From Paraburkholderia adhaesiva (GTDB taxonomy: Bacteria > Pseudomonadota > Gammaproteobacteria > Burkholderiales > Burkholderiaceae), in the NCBI RefSeq assembly GCF_021390575.1, contig NZ_JAJEJQ010000003.1, positions 736,001 to 800,000 on the forward strand: a DNA stretch of 64,000 nt. The letters are read 5' to 3'. The position numbers and the translations under genes were made by a program. Shown one piece after another: positions 40,380 through 49,518 of this stretch (position 1 is its first letter; each line of letters starts with the position of its first letter). The notes beneath the pieces were generated by a model. That model worked only from the letters and a program-made list of their open reading frames with translations. It made no database searches and was not told where the DNA came from.

Positions 40380-40856
40380 TCACTTTCCTCGCGTGCGTGA
40401 AGGTTTCAATGTGGCCGTGATTGGGGTCTGGTGCGTTGCAGCAGCTGGGGCTTGTTCAATGGTCCCGCGCGTCCTCCGTTGGCCAGCCTCAGAGGGTGTT
40501 ATCGGCTGTCGCGGTTTTGCGATGGCCGAGAACGATTCGAGCGCCGGCCTTGAACTCATGCAGAGCTCCCTGAACTGCCGCATCTGCTCGTCGTAGCCAG
40601 TCAGTTGACCCGTCGGGCGCATCGCTTTTTCCGGTTCACAGTTCGAGCTTTGCGGGAGGGAATACAGGTAGCGCTTGCCATCGAACTTCTGGACGAGAGT
40701 CCCCGCGGCGGCCATCCGGTGAAGCTGCTGCAGCAGGGACGATGCGGCAATGTGGAGTATTTGGGACAGTTCAAAGGCGGACCAGGACGAGCGCGAGCGC
40801 ATCGCGGCGCGGATTTTCTGGCAATACTCTTCGGTGTTGAGGGAAAACCTGTTCAT
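40380..40856 (-). CDS. Winged-helix-like protein ending the T6SS operon
   Basis: A 158-residue protein whose ATG overlaps the stop of the second tssL (ATGA), so it is translated with the T6SS genes. Residues ~20-70 look like a winged helix: SSWSAFELSQILHIAASSLLQ, QLHRMAAAGTLVQKFDGKR, YLYSLP. The rest is polar and Pro/Thr-rich with no structure I recognise. No signal peptide or membrane segment. It could be a transcription factor or simply a small adaptor; no standard Tss or Tag family fits. An overlapping plus-strand frame (40207-40596) is less plausible. A T-rich, gene-free stretch of ~190 bases follows. Confidence 0.6.
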   Translation of the reverse strand: MNRFSLNTEEYCQKIRAAMRSRSSWSAFELSQILHIAASSLLQQLHRMAAAGTLVQKFDGKRYLYSLPQSSNCEPEKAMRPTGQLTGYDEQMRQFRELCMSSRPALESFSAIAKPRQPITPSEAGQRRTRGTIEQAPAAATHQTPITATLKPSRTRGK

Positions 40857-42145
40857 CGGCGCAGCGCCAAAGGTTGGGATGTGGGGGTGGGTGGCGAAAG
40901 GGCAGTGATGGGCGGCGTGACCGTGATTTCGACACGCCGGTTTTTTGCGCGCCCCGCCTCAGTGATGTTTTCCGCGAGCGGATCGCTATCTCCCCGGCCG
41001 ACGGCTTTGACACGATCGGGCGCGACACCGGCGGCGAGCAGGATCGTTTTCACCGAATCGGCGCGCGCCTGCGACAGTACCCGGTTCGACATGCCGGGGC
41101 GTCTGGAGGGCAGGTTGTCCGTGTGCCCCGCGACCTGAGCCTCCAGAGGCAGCGACGCGATTTCCTCGCCGGTGGCGGCAATAAGGGGCTTGAGCCACGG
41201 ACGCATCGCGACTTCGGCCGGGCCGAACATGTCGCTGAAACTGAGTGTCAATGCGGTGTGCTCGGGATTCTCCGCAAGCGTGAGCGTACCCCCCGCGATC
41301 TCGTTGCGAAAGCGCGTATCGAGCCGTTGCGCCAACAATTCAAGCGGTGTGGCGCTGGCTGCGGGCGACGGCGTGGTGCTGGCTAGCTGGTGCACGCCCC
41401 AGGCGAGGCCGCCTGTAACGAGGACCGTCGCGACCAGTCCCGCCACCGTGAGTCGCCGGCGCCGCTGTGCTGTCGTCGCACCAAGCCTCACCGGGGAGCT
41501 GATTCGCAGGCCGTTGAGTCCACTAACAACTGCTGTGCTTCGCGCAACAGGAAACGGTTGTGGCCGGCCGGTGTCGACTGCCCGCGAAAGCGTTGCCCCG
41601 ATGGCGCCCAGCTGGTTGTGCCCGCCACTCTCGTGACGGTACCGGCCCATGAAACCGGCCTCCAGTACCCGTTTGAACAGGTCGATGAGGGGGCCATGTT
41701 CCTGGGGCGAGCGCAGCGCGCGCTCGATCAGGCGATAGACCTGGTCGCCGCCCTGGCGACCATAACCGAGGGCGACCGCGATGCCCTCGCTCCACTGCGT
41801 ATTGCCCGCACCCGGTGCGTCTTCGCGCCCCCAGGGTTGCTGACGCGCGGCTTCGTCGAGCGCCGCGGCGAGCGTGTAGCGCGCCTGCTCAATATGATCG
41901 GGTCGCAGGCCCAGCTGTGCGCAGATCCGGTCGAACATACGGACCTCGTGCTTGAGCCACTGATGACGCTGGGCGGCGCCTTCGGCATCGAGGTCAGAGG
42001 GCGTGTTTTCAAGGGCATCGCACAATGGACTGGCGGCTTCGAGCAGCGGGTTCTCCGCTGCTTCCGCCGCCTTCAGGCGCACGATAAACGGGGCCGACGT
42101 GTGCGGCTCGATCTTCCGTGCGGGAATGCTCACTGGTGTACTCAC
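40853..42145 (-). CDS. Second TssL (DotU domain plus OmpA-like C-terminus)
   Basis: A 430-residue protein. Residues ~28-200 form the DotU/TssL cytoplasmic domain (AENPLLEAASPLCDAL, ARYTLAAALDEAARQQPWGRE, LERALRSP-type helix, FMGRYRHESGG). One transmembrane helix follows at ~236-258 (LTVAGLVATVLVTGGLAWGV). Residues ~290-415 are an OmpA/peptidoglycan-binding domain (AGHTDNLP, LSQARADSVKTILLAAGV, VGRGDSDPLAEN, GRAKNRRVEITV). TssL anchors TssM and, in this extended form, the cell wall. It follows tssM by 10 bp. A complete tssL already lies upstream of tssM, so this is a paralogue, less similar in its N-terminus. Confidence 0.9.
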   Translation of the reverse strand: MSTPVSIPARKIEPHTSAPFIVRLKAAEAAENPLLEAASPLCDALENTPSDLDAEGAAQRHQWLKHEVRMFDRICAQLGLRPDHIEQARYTLAAALDEAARQQPWGREDAPGAGNTQWSEGIAVALGYGRQGGDQVYRLIERALRSPQEHGPLIDLFKRVLEAGFMGRYRHESGGHNQLGAIGATLSRAVDTGRPQPFPVARSTAVVSGLNGLRISSPVRLGATTAQRRRRLTVAGLVATVLVTGGLAWGVHQLASTTPSPAASATPLELLAQRLDTRFRNEIAGGTLTLAENPEHTALTLSFSDMFGPAEVAMRPWLKPLIAATGEEIASLPLEAQVAGHTDNLPSRRPGMSNRVLSQARADSVKTILLAAGVAPDRVKAVGRGDSDPLAENITEAGRAKNRRVEITVTPPITALSPPTPTSQPLALRR

Positions 42146-42155
42146 ATGCGGTTCC

Positions 42156-45100
42156 TCACGGATGCGGCAGTCCTGGGGGCGGGCCGCTGTCGGGCAGGCT
42201 GATTACGGCCATCGAACTTGGGCAGTGGAAGGTCGTGAGCAGGTCGCTCGTCAACGGGTTGGGCAGGCTGCCGGGACTCGCGAGCGTGAGCACCGTCTTG
42301 CGCGAATCGAAGTCGAACGAAACGTAGGTCTGTCCGGGTGTCGCCGATTCGAGAACCGTTCCGCGGTGCAAGAGTCGCATCAGTGCCCACGGGCCATCGG
42401 CCGCGAGCGTCGAGGTATCGGGCCGGATGCGCGGGCTCGCCGTGATCTCCGCATGAATGCCACCACGCGGCCCCGGCCAGCTCACCGTGAAGGGTGCCAC
42501 GGGTCCATGCTGGTAGAGCAGGTTCTGCCCGTCGATGTCGATCGCGAGCGACAGGATGCTCGGGTCGAGCTCCTGCACACGGATCACGCTTTTCCAGAGC
42601 AGCTGCTTGCCCTGGTCGCCGAAGAACACATCACGGATGGTTCTTGCATGCGCGAACGGTTCAAGGTCCGGCCCCTGTACCGGCTCTGTTGCGCCCGGCA
42701 GCGTCTTGTAGCGCCATGGTTTGGCGGAAGTGTCGACAAACGGTGCGAGATTCTTCGTGAAGAAGTCATCGAGCACGCCGCCCTGGGCGAACATGCGCGT
42801 GAAGTCACTGATGCTCACATCCCGCTGGCTGCCGGGCGCAAACGGGAAATTGCCTTCGATGGCCAGACGGCAGGTATCACCAACGACGGCCTGCATCTGG
42901 CGCGAAAGTAACTGGCCGATGCCCTGGTTGACCTCCAGCGACCCATTGGAGGCGAGCTGCAGCAGTACCTCGCGAAACGGCGCCGGCATTGTGTTGGCCG
43001 CCATTTTCAGCTTGGCGGCTGCATCGCTCGTCGGTGGCAGGCTGTTGTTCGAGATCGCGTTGTCGGCAACTGTCAGCGTCGTGTAGTAGTCGTTGAGCAG
43101 GTTCGCCACATCATCGAGTCCGGTCTTGCCGGCCGGTTGTCCCGGCTGTCCGTTTTGCCCCGATGACGGCAGTGTGGTCCCGGCGCTGCCCGTGACCATC
43201 TCGCGCAGTGCCGCAAAATGGTTGTCGACGAGTTCACGCTCGATGCGTTCCTGCGGTCGCACGCCGATTGTATCCACCGCCTGGTCGACCTTGCCCGCGG
43301 CCTTCTGCAGCAGAGAACCATTGCCGGTGGCTACGGGCTGCGCAAGCGTCGTTTCATGCACGGCCGCACGTGCCAGCCGCGCAAGCGGCGAATCTGGTGC
43401 CGTGAACTGCCGCAGCACCTGCAGGTTGAAGGCGAGGCTCGTACCGGTTACGGTGCGGATGTCGCCGAGGAAGTTATCCCACTGCTGCGCATATTCGGTC
43501 AGATAGAGCCGCCGGATCGCCGCGGTGAGCGGATCGTCACCCGCAACTGCGTCTCCCGCCAACTCAGCCGTTTTTTTTTGAGCCTCACCCAGATACGAAC
43601 GCCCCATCACCCAGGCATCATCGTTGCGCGCAGTCTGAATGAACTCGGGCAGCCGCTTGTCGAAGAGGTTGCGGTAGCCGTCGAACGTGAAGATGCCAGG
43701 CACTCCGCGTGAGACCGGTGCGCCGCTTGCGCGTGTAAAAACCGTGCCCGCCTGCGGACCCACCGCGCGCAGCAGCGTGAACTCGTCCGGCGCGTCCTGC
43801 TGCATGGCGACCTTCGCGCGATCGTAGAGGCGCTGCGTGGCGTTCGTCGAATCGAGGAACGAGCGGGCTTGCTGGATCAGCGTGTCGTTGCGAATGAGCG
43901 GCGACTGCACCACGCGCTCGCCCGAGAAAAGCTGCTCCAGATGCCCGATCATCGAGGCGCGGCCACCAAAGATTGACGCGCTGTCGGTGTTCGCCCAGTC
44001 ACTGAGCACCCACGTCTTCACGTCAGCCGCATTGAACTTCGTACGGTCGTAGAGCATCAGGTACACGCGAAGTGCGTCGTAGGTGCCTTTGGCATCCTTG
44101 TTCGCGATCGACTGCGAGATCACATCTTCGAGACGCTGGACAATCTGCGGTAGCAGCAGGTTGTTCTCGAGCGAGAAGTAGGTGTCCTTGCTCGTGGCCA
44201 CCACGTCCGGTGCGGTGTACAGACCGTAACGGAAACGGCTGTCGGGGTCGGAGAGGTCCAGCCCGCTCCAGGTGGGCAGGTATCGCGCGTCGCTGAGGGT
44301 ATCGGGTACCGCTACGGGATTCGGGTCGTGATAGAGCTGGGTGACGCGTGCCATCAGCCCCTGCGCCTTGTGACCGATTGCATCGAGATAGTTGCTGTTG
44401 TTTCCAAAGCTCGCACGCAGACCGAGTGCAAGCCACACAAACAGCAGCACCCCGAGCACGTGCCCGATGATGCGCAGGGCCCGATACCGGTACTCCCAGC
44501 GCAGGTTGGGCTCAACCAGACGCGCTTCGGGGAAGATCACGCGGGTGAAAAGATCGTGCAGGAAGAAGCCCGCGCGTCCCTCGGGGTGAGTTGCGGGTAC
44601 AGCAGCAATCCTGAGGCCTTCGGCATGGCGCCGGACGATCTCGAGCGGATCGGCCACGACGCTTGCACCCGTCTGGACGGCGCTCGTGAAATATACACCG
44701 CGCAGCGTGGCATGAGACTGCGTGTCGTCGTAGCGCGAGTCGAGAAAGATCTGCGAAAGCATCTCGCCCAGCGCCCCGGAGATGGCACGCAATGCTTCGG
44801 GCAGGGCCGTGAGTTGACGGCGCTGTCCGGCATCGTATTCGTCGGCCAGCCGCGTGTTGGTGCTGCCGGTGACACGGGCGACAAGCTGCTTGAGTTCGCT
44901 CTGGCAGCGCGACACGAGACTGCCCGCACTTACCTGTCCGGCCGAGGGGAGGGTGAAGCCCCACATCTGGGCGCGGCTTTCCTCGGTCTGCGAACTGAAA
45001 TAGTCCGTAAATCCGGGCAGGCGATCCATCTGCGTGACGAGCACATAAACGGGAAAGCGAATGCCGAGGGTGCTGCGCAGTTCGGCCAGCCGGTCGCGCA

Positions 45101-46133
45101 GGCGCCCAGCCGCGATGGTTTGTGTGTGCGCGTCCGTTGCCGTGAGCAGGGTGAGCGGGATGGCGATCACCGTGCCATTGATCGGTGCGCGCGGGCGGTA
45201 GCGGCGCAGCAGTCCGAGAAACCCAGTCCACTCGGCAGTATCCACCTCGCCGCGGCCGGGTAGACTGGCCGTATCGCCTTGCGGCGCCGCATTCTGTGCG
45301 GCGGAGGTGTTGTTGCCCATTCCCGGCGCGGACTTCACCCGCACGTCGTCGGTGGATCGCTCATCGGAAGCCGCTTCCGTATGGTCGTGGTCGGCGTAGT
45401 AGCCGGCTGTATCAATGATCACGGCCTGATTGCCGAGCCACCATTCGGCCCCCCGCGTGCTGACCGGCTCCCCCGCGACGCGCGTGAACGGCACGCCGTT
45501 GGGCAGCGACAGCCCCGCGTTGGCGAGGGCGCTCGTCTTGCCAGAGCTTGCCGGGCCGATGACGAGATACCACGGCAGCTCGTACAGGTAACGCGTGCCC
45601 TGGAAGAGTTTGCCGATGCCCCGTGCGCCGGTCCTCATGCCCTTCAGGCGGGTGAGTGCCGCGCGCAGGCGCGTTTCGAGTTCCTTGATCTGGGCGGCGG
45701 CGGGCGACTTCTTTTCACCTGCTCTGTCGAGGGCGAGCGCTTTCTTCAGGAACGCGTCGTCGCTGCGCATCTTGCGCCACAGCCAGATGAGGCCGTAAAG
45801 AGCAAAGAGGGCAAGGACGACGACGATCGCCACGATCCGCGCGCTCGCGGATTCGAAGGGTGATGTATGGCCGAACGTGAGCAGGGGCGACGCGTACCAG
45901 ATCAGCAGGCACAGGAACGCGGTCCAGACCACGAGTGTGGACCAGCCCCTGAGCCAGAGCAGCACACCGGCCAGAATCAGCGCGATGACCAGCACGCGCA
46001 TGCCGACGCCGCCCAGCGGCCTGAGTCCGCCGTAGGCAATGAAGGGACCGAGGAACCAGACCAGCAGGGCCAGCACGAGAACGGCCAGCAGCGCGAGGAA
46101 CCAGCGCGACATCAGAAAGGACAGCTTCTTCAT
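42156..46133 (-). CDS. tssM: TssM (IcmF-like) inner-membrane T6SS protein
   Basis: A 1325-residue protein. Transmembrane helices lie at ~10-35, ~42-62 and ~65-82 (RWFLALLAVLVLALLVWFLG; MRVLVIALILAGVLLWLRG; VVWTAFLCLLIWY). An NTPase-like cytoplasmic domain follows with Walker A VIGPASSGKTSALANAG (~187) and DTAGYY (~240). A further membrane helix lies near residue 555 (ALRIIGHVLGVLLFVWLALG), then a long periplasmic region with the IcmF-related (~600-900) and C-terminal DUF1215-like domains. TssM forms the envelope complex with TssJ and TssL. Length and order are usual. It lies between two tssL genes. Confidence 0.96.
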   Translation of the reverse strand: MKKLSFLMSRWFLALLAVLVLALLVWFLGPFIAYGGLRPLGGVGMRVLVIALILAGVLLWLRGWSTLVVWTAFLCLLIWYASPLLTFGHTSPFESASARIVAIVVVLALFALYGLIWLWRKMRSDDAFLKKALALDRAGEKKSPAAAQIKELETRLRAALTRLKGMRTGARGIGKLFQGTRYLYELPWYLVIGPASSGKTSALANAGLSLPNGVPFTRVAGEPVSTRGAEWWLGNQAVIIDTAGYYADHDHTEAASDERSTDDVRVKSAPGMGNNTSAAQNAAPQGDTASLPGRGEVDTAEWTGFLGLLRRYRPRAPINGTVIAIPLTLLTATDAHTQTIAAGRLRDRLAELRSTLGIRFPVYVLVTQMDRLPGFTDYFSSQTEESRAQMWGFTLPSAGQVSAGSLVSRCQSELKQLVARVTGSTNTRLADEYDAGQRRQLTALPEALRAISGALGEMLSQIFLDSRYDDTQSHATLRGVYFTSAVQTGASVVADPLEIVRRHAEGLRIAAVPATHPEGRAGFFLHDLFTRVIFPEARLVEPNLRWEYRYRALRIIGHVLGVLLFVWLALGLRASFGNNSNYLDAIGHKAQGLMARVTQLYHDPNPVAVPDTLSDARYLPTWSGLDLSDPDSRFRYGLYTAPDVVATSKDTYFSLENNLLLPQIVQRLEDVISQSIANKDAKGTYDALRVYLMLYDRTKFNAADVKTWVLSDWANTDSASIFGGRASMIGHLEQLFSGERVVQSPLIRNDTLIQQARSFLDSTNATQRLYDRAKVAMQQDAPDEFTLLRAVGPQAGTVFTRASGAPVSRGVPGIFTFDGYRNLFDKRLPEFIQTARNDDAWVMGRSYLGEAQKKTAELAGDAVAGDDPLTAAIRRLYLTEYAQQWDNFLGDIRTVTGTSLAFNLQVLRQFTAPDSPLARLARAAVHETTLAQPVATGNGSLLQKAAGKVDQAVDTIGVRPQERIERELVDNHFAALREMVTGSAGTTLPSSGQNGQPGQPAGKTGLDDVANLLNDYYTTLTVADNAISNNSLPPTSDAAAKLKMAANTMPAPFREVLLQLASNGSLEVNQGIGQLLSRQMQAVVGDTCRLAIEGNFPFAPGSQRDVSISDFTRMFAQGGVLDDFFTKNLAPFVDTSAKPWRYKTLPGATEPVQGPDLEPFAHARTIRDVFFGDQGKQLLWKSVIRVQELDPSILSLAIDIDGQNLLYQHGPVAPFTVSWPGPRGGIHAEITASPRIRPDTSTLAADGPWALMRLLHRGTVLESATPGQTYVSFDFDSRKTVLTLASPGSLPNPLTSDLLTTFHCPSSMAVISLPDSGPPPGLPHP

Positions 46134-46166
46134 CCGGGAAATCCTGGAGATCCTGGTTTAGTGCAT

Positions 46167-47447
46167 TCAGGGGGTTACGGTGATCTGGACACGCCGGTTC
46201 TGCGCGCGTCCCTGCGCGGTGGTGTTGTCGCCCACCGGATCCGCTTCACCCTTGCCGATGGCTTCGAGGCGTCCCGCCGGCACACCTGCCGTCTGCAGCA
46301 TCTGCATGACCTGGGTGGCACGCTCGAGCGACAGCGCATCGTTGGATGCAAACTGACGGCTCTTGATCGGCACGTTGTCGGTGTAGCCAGTCACGCTCAC
46401 CTTGCCTGGTACCTTGACGACTTCACCCGCGATCTTCGCGATCAGCGGTTGCATCGACGCATCGATGCTCACCCCGCCGGGCTTGAACATCGAGTCGCCG
46501 CGGAAGGTGACCGAGCTGTGGTGTGCATCCTCATCGACGCTTACCGTGCCCGCCGCAATCTCACTGGCGAGCAGCTCTTTGAGGTGCAGAACGCGGGGAG
46601 CCGGTGGCGGGGGCGTGAGCCGCCCGATATCGGCGATCTGCTTTTCGACCGCTTCGCTGTGGTTGAGCAACTGGTATTTGAACCAGCCAAAGAGCGCGAG
46701 CAGGATCAGCCCGAGTACGAGGAACGTGAGCCAGACCGGGACGTCGTAGAACGACATACGCCGTGGCTGCACGTCGGATTGTGCGTGCGGAGAAAGCGCG
46801 AGCGGCACGGCTCCGCGCTGCGACTGGATCTCGTTGTACAGACGCTGGCGAATGACTTCGTGACGCCGGGCGCCATCGGCTTCGTGCTGGTAGCGCCCCA
46901 TGAAACCGAGGCTCAGGATCCGGTACAGCACCTCGATCAGATCAAGGTGCTCGCGCGGCTCATTCATCAGCCGCCCGATGAGCAGATAGACCTTGTCACC
47001 GCCTTCGCGATCGCCGTGAAACTCAGTGGCGAGTCCCTTGCGCAGCCATTCCACGCCCGTATCGCGCTGGCCCCATCCGGTGCGCCCGGCCGCCTCATCG
47101 AGCGCCGTGCACAGGCTGTAGCGCGCGCCGATCATGTGGTTGTGGCGGATGTCCGCCTGCTCGCACAGTTGCACGAAAGCGTTCACCTCCTGACGCAGCA
47201 TCAGGTGCAACTGATTGACGGCGTGGGGTTCGAGTTTGTCCGGCATGTCGGCAAGTGCGCGCAGCAGCGGCCGCGCGGCTTCCAGCAGCGGGTTTTCAGC
47301 TTCGCGGATCGCGGCGAGCCGTGTGGCGAGCGGCTCGCCCGGGGGAATGGCCGCATCGGGAGTCGAGCCAGATTTCGCGTCGACCCCGGCGGGGAGGTTT
47401 TCGCCAGAAAAGCCGGTGGCCTGGCCAGTGGAATTGTCCGGAGTCAC
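46167..47447 (-). CDS. tssL: TssL (DotU domain plus OmpA-like C-terminus)
   Basis: A 426-residue protein: DotU domain at ~45-215 (NPLLEAARPLLRALADMPD, ARYSLCTALDEAAGRTGWGQ, LDLIEVLYRILSLGFMGRYQ), transmembrane helix ~237-258 (VWLTFLVLGLILLALFGWFKY), and an OmpA-like peptidoglycan-binding domain at ~300-425 (VTGYTDNVPIKS, LSLERATQVMQMLQTAGVP, IGKGEADPVGDN, GRAQNRRVQITV). It sits in the usual place between tssK and tssM, with 33 bp to tssM. I regard it as the canonical copy. Confidence 0.95.
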   Translation of the reverse strand: MTPDNSTGQATGFSGENLPAGVDAKSGSTPDAAIPPGEPLATRLAAIREAENPLLEAARPLLRALADMPDKLEPHAVNQLHLMLRQEVNAFVQLCEQADIRHNHMIGARYSLCTALDEAAGRTGWGQRDTGVEWLRKGLATEFHGDREGGDKVYLLIGRLMNEPREHLDLIEVLYRILSLGFMGRYQHEADGARRHEVIRQRLYNEIQSQRGAVPLALSPHAQSDVQPRRMSFYDVPVWLTFLVLGLILLALFGWFKYQLLNHSEAVEKQIADIGRLTPPPPAPRVLHLKELLASEIAAGTVSVDEDAHHSSVTFRGDSMFKPGGVSIDASMQPLIAKIAGEVVKVPGKVSVTGYTDNVPIKSRQFASNDALSLERATQVMQMLQTAGVPAGRLEAIGKGEADPVGDNTTAQGRAQNRRVQITVTP

Positions 47448-47506
47448 GTTCTTGATTGGTGTTGAGCAGTGTGGGGCGGATCGGGAGTTGGGTCAGTCAA
47501 TGGAGC

Positions 47507-48853
47507 TCAGGTGCGCACGCCCCAGAGTTCGAGTTTCAGCTCGGGGAAGTCCCCCGCCACGTGAAGCGCAATGCCGCCGTGCTGGAGCACCATGTCCCAC
47601 AGTTGTCCGGACTGCACCAGCTCGTAGTAGACGTAGCCCGCGTTAAACGGGATCTGGCGCGGTGGGACCGGCAGCGCCTGCAGCGTGATACCGGGCAGGT
47701 GTGCACGCACCAGATCGGGTAACCGCTCCGATGGACCTGCCTTGGCCGAGAGTGCGAACTGCTGCGCAAGCGCATCGGGCGGCATCCGCGCAGACACCGC
47801 GAGCACGAGTGACTGGAAGCCGCGCAGCTCCGACGGGTCGATAACGGCATTGCGCATGCCGTGTCCTGCATCGGCAAACGTGATGTTCTGGGCGCTGCGC
47901 ACGAGCACCGCATTAAGCAGCCACTGCAGGTCGTCCACCACGGGCTTCAGGCTCACATACGGCTCGTTATGCTGGTACATCGGGATCGTTTCCAGCGGCC
48001 GGCGTGTGCCAGGGCGCACCCAGGTCGAGAGTTCACCTGCCATGCTGTCGAGCAGCGTGTAGAGCTCGGCTGGCGAGGTGGTGTCGAAATGCCGGATGCT
48101 GCGGAGCAGCCGCTCGTAGCGGTTCAGTGTCTGCAGTAGCAGGTAGTCGGAGACTTCGGCGACTGACCCGGCCTTGCCGTCGCTGCCCGTCAGACGTCTG
48201 GCGAGCGCTTCGGCGCGCAGCCGGGTGAGATCGCAGGTCCGTTCCACCCAGGTGGTCAGGATGCCACTTGCGCCATAGCCGCAGACGGGTGGCACCAGCG
48301 TGTCGTCCAGCGTAATGCTGCCGTCGGCGCGCAGTGCCTTGACCTTTGTCACCGGCAGGCCGATCCACGCGTTGGTCATTTCCTTCTCAGGCAGCAGTCG
48401 CAGTCGCAGGTTACACAGCTGGATATGCTGAGGGGCCTGGCCGATCGAGTTCGTATCGCGCAGTTCGGTGTTAAAAACGTTGTAGCGTGCGAGCGAATCG
48501 GCGGAGTTGTCGAACGACGTTTCTACGCCATTGGGCACGCGGATCGGTACGGCGAGAAAGATGACCTGCTCGAGGTGCTCCGGGCGGATCGTCAGCGGGG
48601 GCGGCGGAGGCGTGTCGGCTGGCGAATCAAACGGCGTGCCGTCCGCGAAGAGGCCACTCGCGGATTTGATGATCACCTTGCCCAGTGCGAGCGCTTCCTC
48701 ATCGATCGCGTAACCGGAAAACCCGAAGAAGAACGGCGAGAGCGGGGCGGCCCGCCGGTGGGCGAAATGCTCGAGGTAGCGTTCCTGCTGCTGGAACTGC
48801 TGCGGGCGCATGAAAAGCCCTTCACCCCAGGTCACCTTGTTGTACCAGCTCAT
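47507..48853 (-). CDS. tssK: TssK baseplate protein
   Basis: A 448-residue protein with the TssK N-terminal signature WYNKVTWGEGLFMRPQQFQQQ, the helical middle part (LNRYERLLRSIRHF, LYTLLDSMAGELSTWV) and the C-terminal region (LPDLVRAHLPGITLQALPVPP, FNAGYVYYELVQSGQLW). TssK trimers connect the baseplate (TssEFG) to TssL/TssM at the inner membrane. The length is typical (~445). It lies downstream of tssJ by 52 bp and upstream of tssL by 59 bp. Confidence 0.96.
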   Translation of the reverse strand: MSWYNKVTWGEGLFMRPQQFQQQERYLEHFAHRRAAPLSPFFFGFSGYAIDEEALALGKVIIKSASGLFADGTPFDSPADTPPPPPLTIRPEHLEQVIFLAVPIRVPNGVETSFDNSADSLARYNVFNTELRDTNSIGQAPQHIQLCNLRLRLLPEKEMTNAWIGLPVTKVKALRADGSITLDDTLVPPVCGYGASGILTTWVERTCDLTRLRAEALARRLTGSDGKAGSVAEVSDYLLLQTLNRYERLLRSIRHFDTTSPAELYTLLDSMAGELSTWVRPGTRRPLETIPMYQHNEPYVSLKPVVDDLQWLLNAVLVRSAQNITFADAGHGMRNAVIDPSELRGFQSLVLAVSARMPPDALAQQFALSAKAGPSERLPDLVRAHLPGITLQALPVPPRQIPFNAGYVYYELVQSGQLWDMVLQHGGIALHVAGDFPELKLELWGVRT

Positions 48854-48905
48854 CGTCGTATGTGTTCCGTGTTGTGTTTCGCGGTTGTGCTTCGGGATTG
48901 CGTCG

Positions 48906-49439
48906 TTATTTGCCGACCGTTGCCGGATCAGTGATCCTGATCGCGTTCGTGTCGAGATCGATGGTCAGTTTCAGCTTCGGCCGGAAGTGGTACCACGCAG
49001 CAGCAGGCGAGGGTGGCAGCGGCCAGGTGGCGCGCCACACGGAGTTGGGCAGGTCCCGGTACGCAGCGATGATGCCCAGCGTCGTAACGCCAGCATTCGC
49101 ATCGCGCCGGATCGTTTTCTGGTCTCCTGGCCGCAGCTGGAACTGGTCGCGCTCAGCCATGTCATCGCCTAGCAGTGTCTTGTCCTTGTCCTGCAGCGAG
49201 AAGAAGTCCGCCGTATTGAAGGCGTCGGGGTTTTTCAGTTCATACACGCGCACAATGACCGGCGCCGCGCGCTTCTGATCATCGGGGTTGACTGACGAAG
49301 CGGCCTTGATCGTCAGATCGAGCTTCACGGGCTCGCGCGCGACGTCCTTGTCGGTATTGCTCGCACAGCCGGCGAGCGCCATGACGCAGGCGGTCGTGGC
49401 AACCAGGACAGACCAGGCAGGTGATGGAAGCAGACGCAT
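48906..49439 (-). CDS. tssJ: TssJ outer-membrane lipoprotein
   Basis: A 177-residue protein with a lipoprotein signal (LVATTACVMALAGC; Cys at ~25), then the TssJ beta sandwich: VKLDLTIKAASSVNPDD, APVIVRVYELKNPDAFNTADF, FFSLQDKDKTLLGDDMAERDQ, LRPGDQKTI and LGIIAAYRDLPNSVWRATWPL. TssJ binds the periplasmic end of TssM. The length is usual. A hairpin at 49470-49501 separates it from hcp. Confidence 0.95.
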   Translation of the reverse strand: MRLLPSPAWSVLVATTACVMALAGCASNTDKDVAREPVKLDLTIKAASSVNPDDQKRAAPVIVRVYELKNPDAFNTADFFSLQDKDKTLLGDDMAERDQFQLRPGDQKTIRRDANAGVTTLGIIAAYRDLPNSVWRATWPLPPSPAAAWYHFRPKLKLTIDLDTNAIRITDPATVGK

Positions 49440-49469
49440 TGGAACTTGTGCTGAGGGATCGGACGAAAG

Positions 49470-49501
49470 CGGAAAGCCCGGACACTGGGTCCGGCTTTCC
49501 G
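49470..49501 (-). terminator. Hairpin between hcp and tssJ
   Basis: Arms 49470-49483 and 49489-49501 pair over 13 bp with one bulged C and a 5-base loop. On the transcribed (minus) strand the stem is followed by CTTTCG. It lies 17 bases after the hcp stop. Partial termination or mRNA protection here would raise Hcp output relative to downstream genes, which fits the large amounts of Hcp needed for the tube. Confidence 0.65.
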
Positions 49502-49518
49502 TGGCAGACAGGAGAGGC

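Noticed and set aside
40207..40596. 129-codon plus-strand frame overlapping the end of the T6SS operon
   Set aside because: The opposite-strand frame 40380-40856 is coupled to tssL by an ATGA overlap and has a winged-helix pattern; the plus frame begins in T-rich noncoding DNA.
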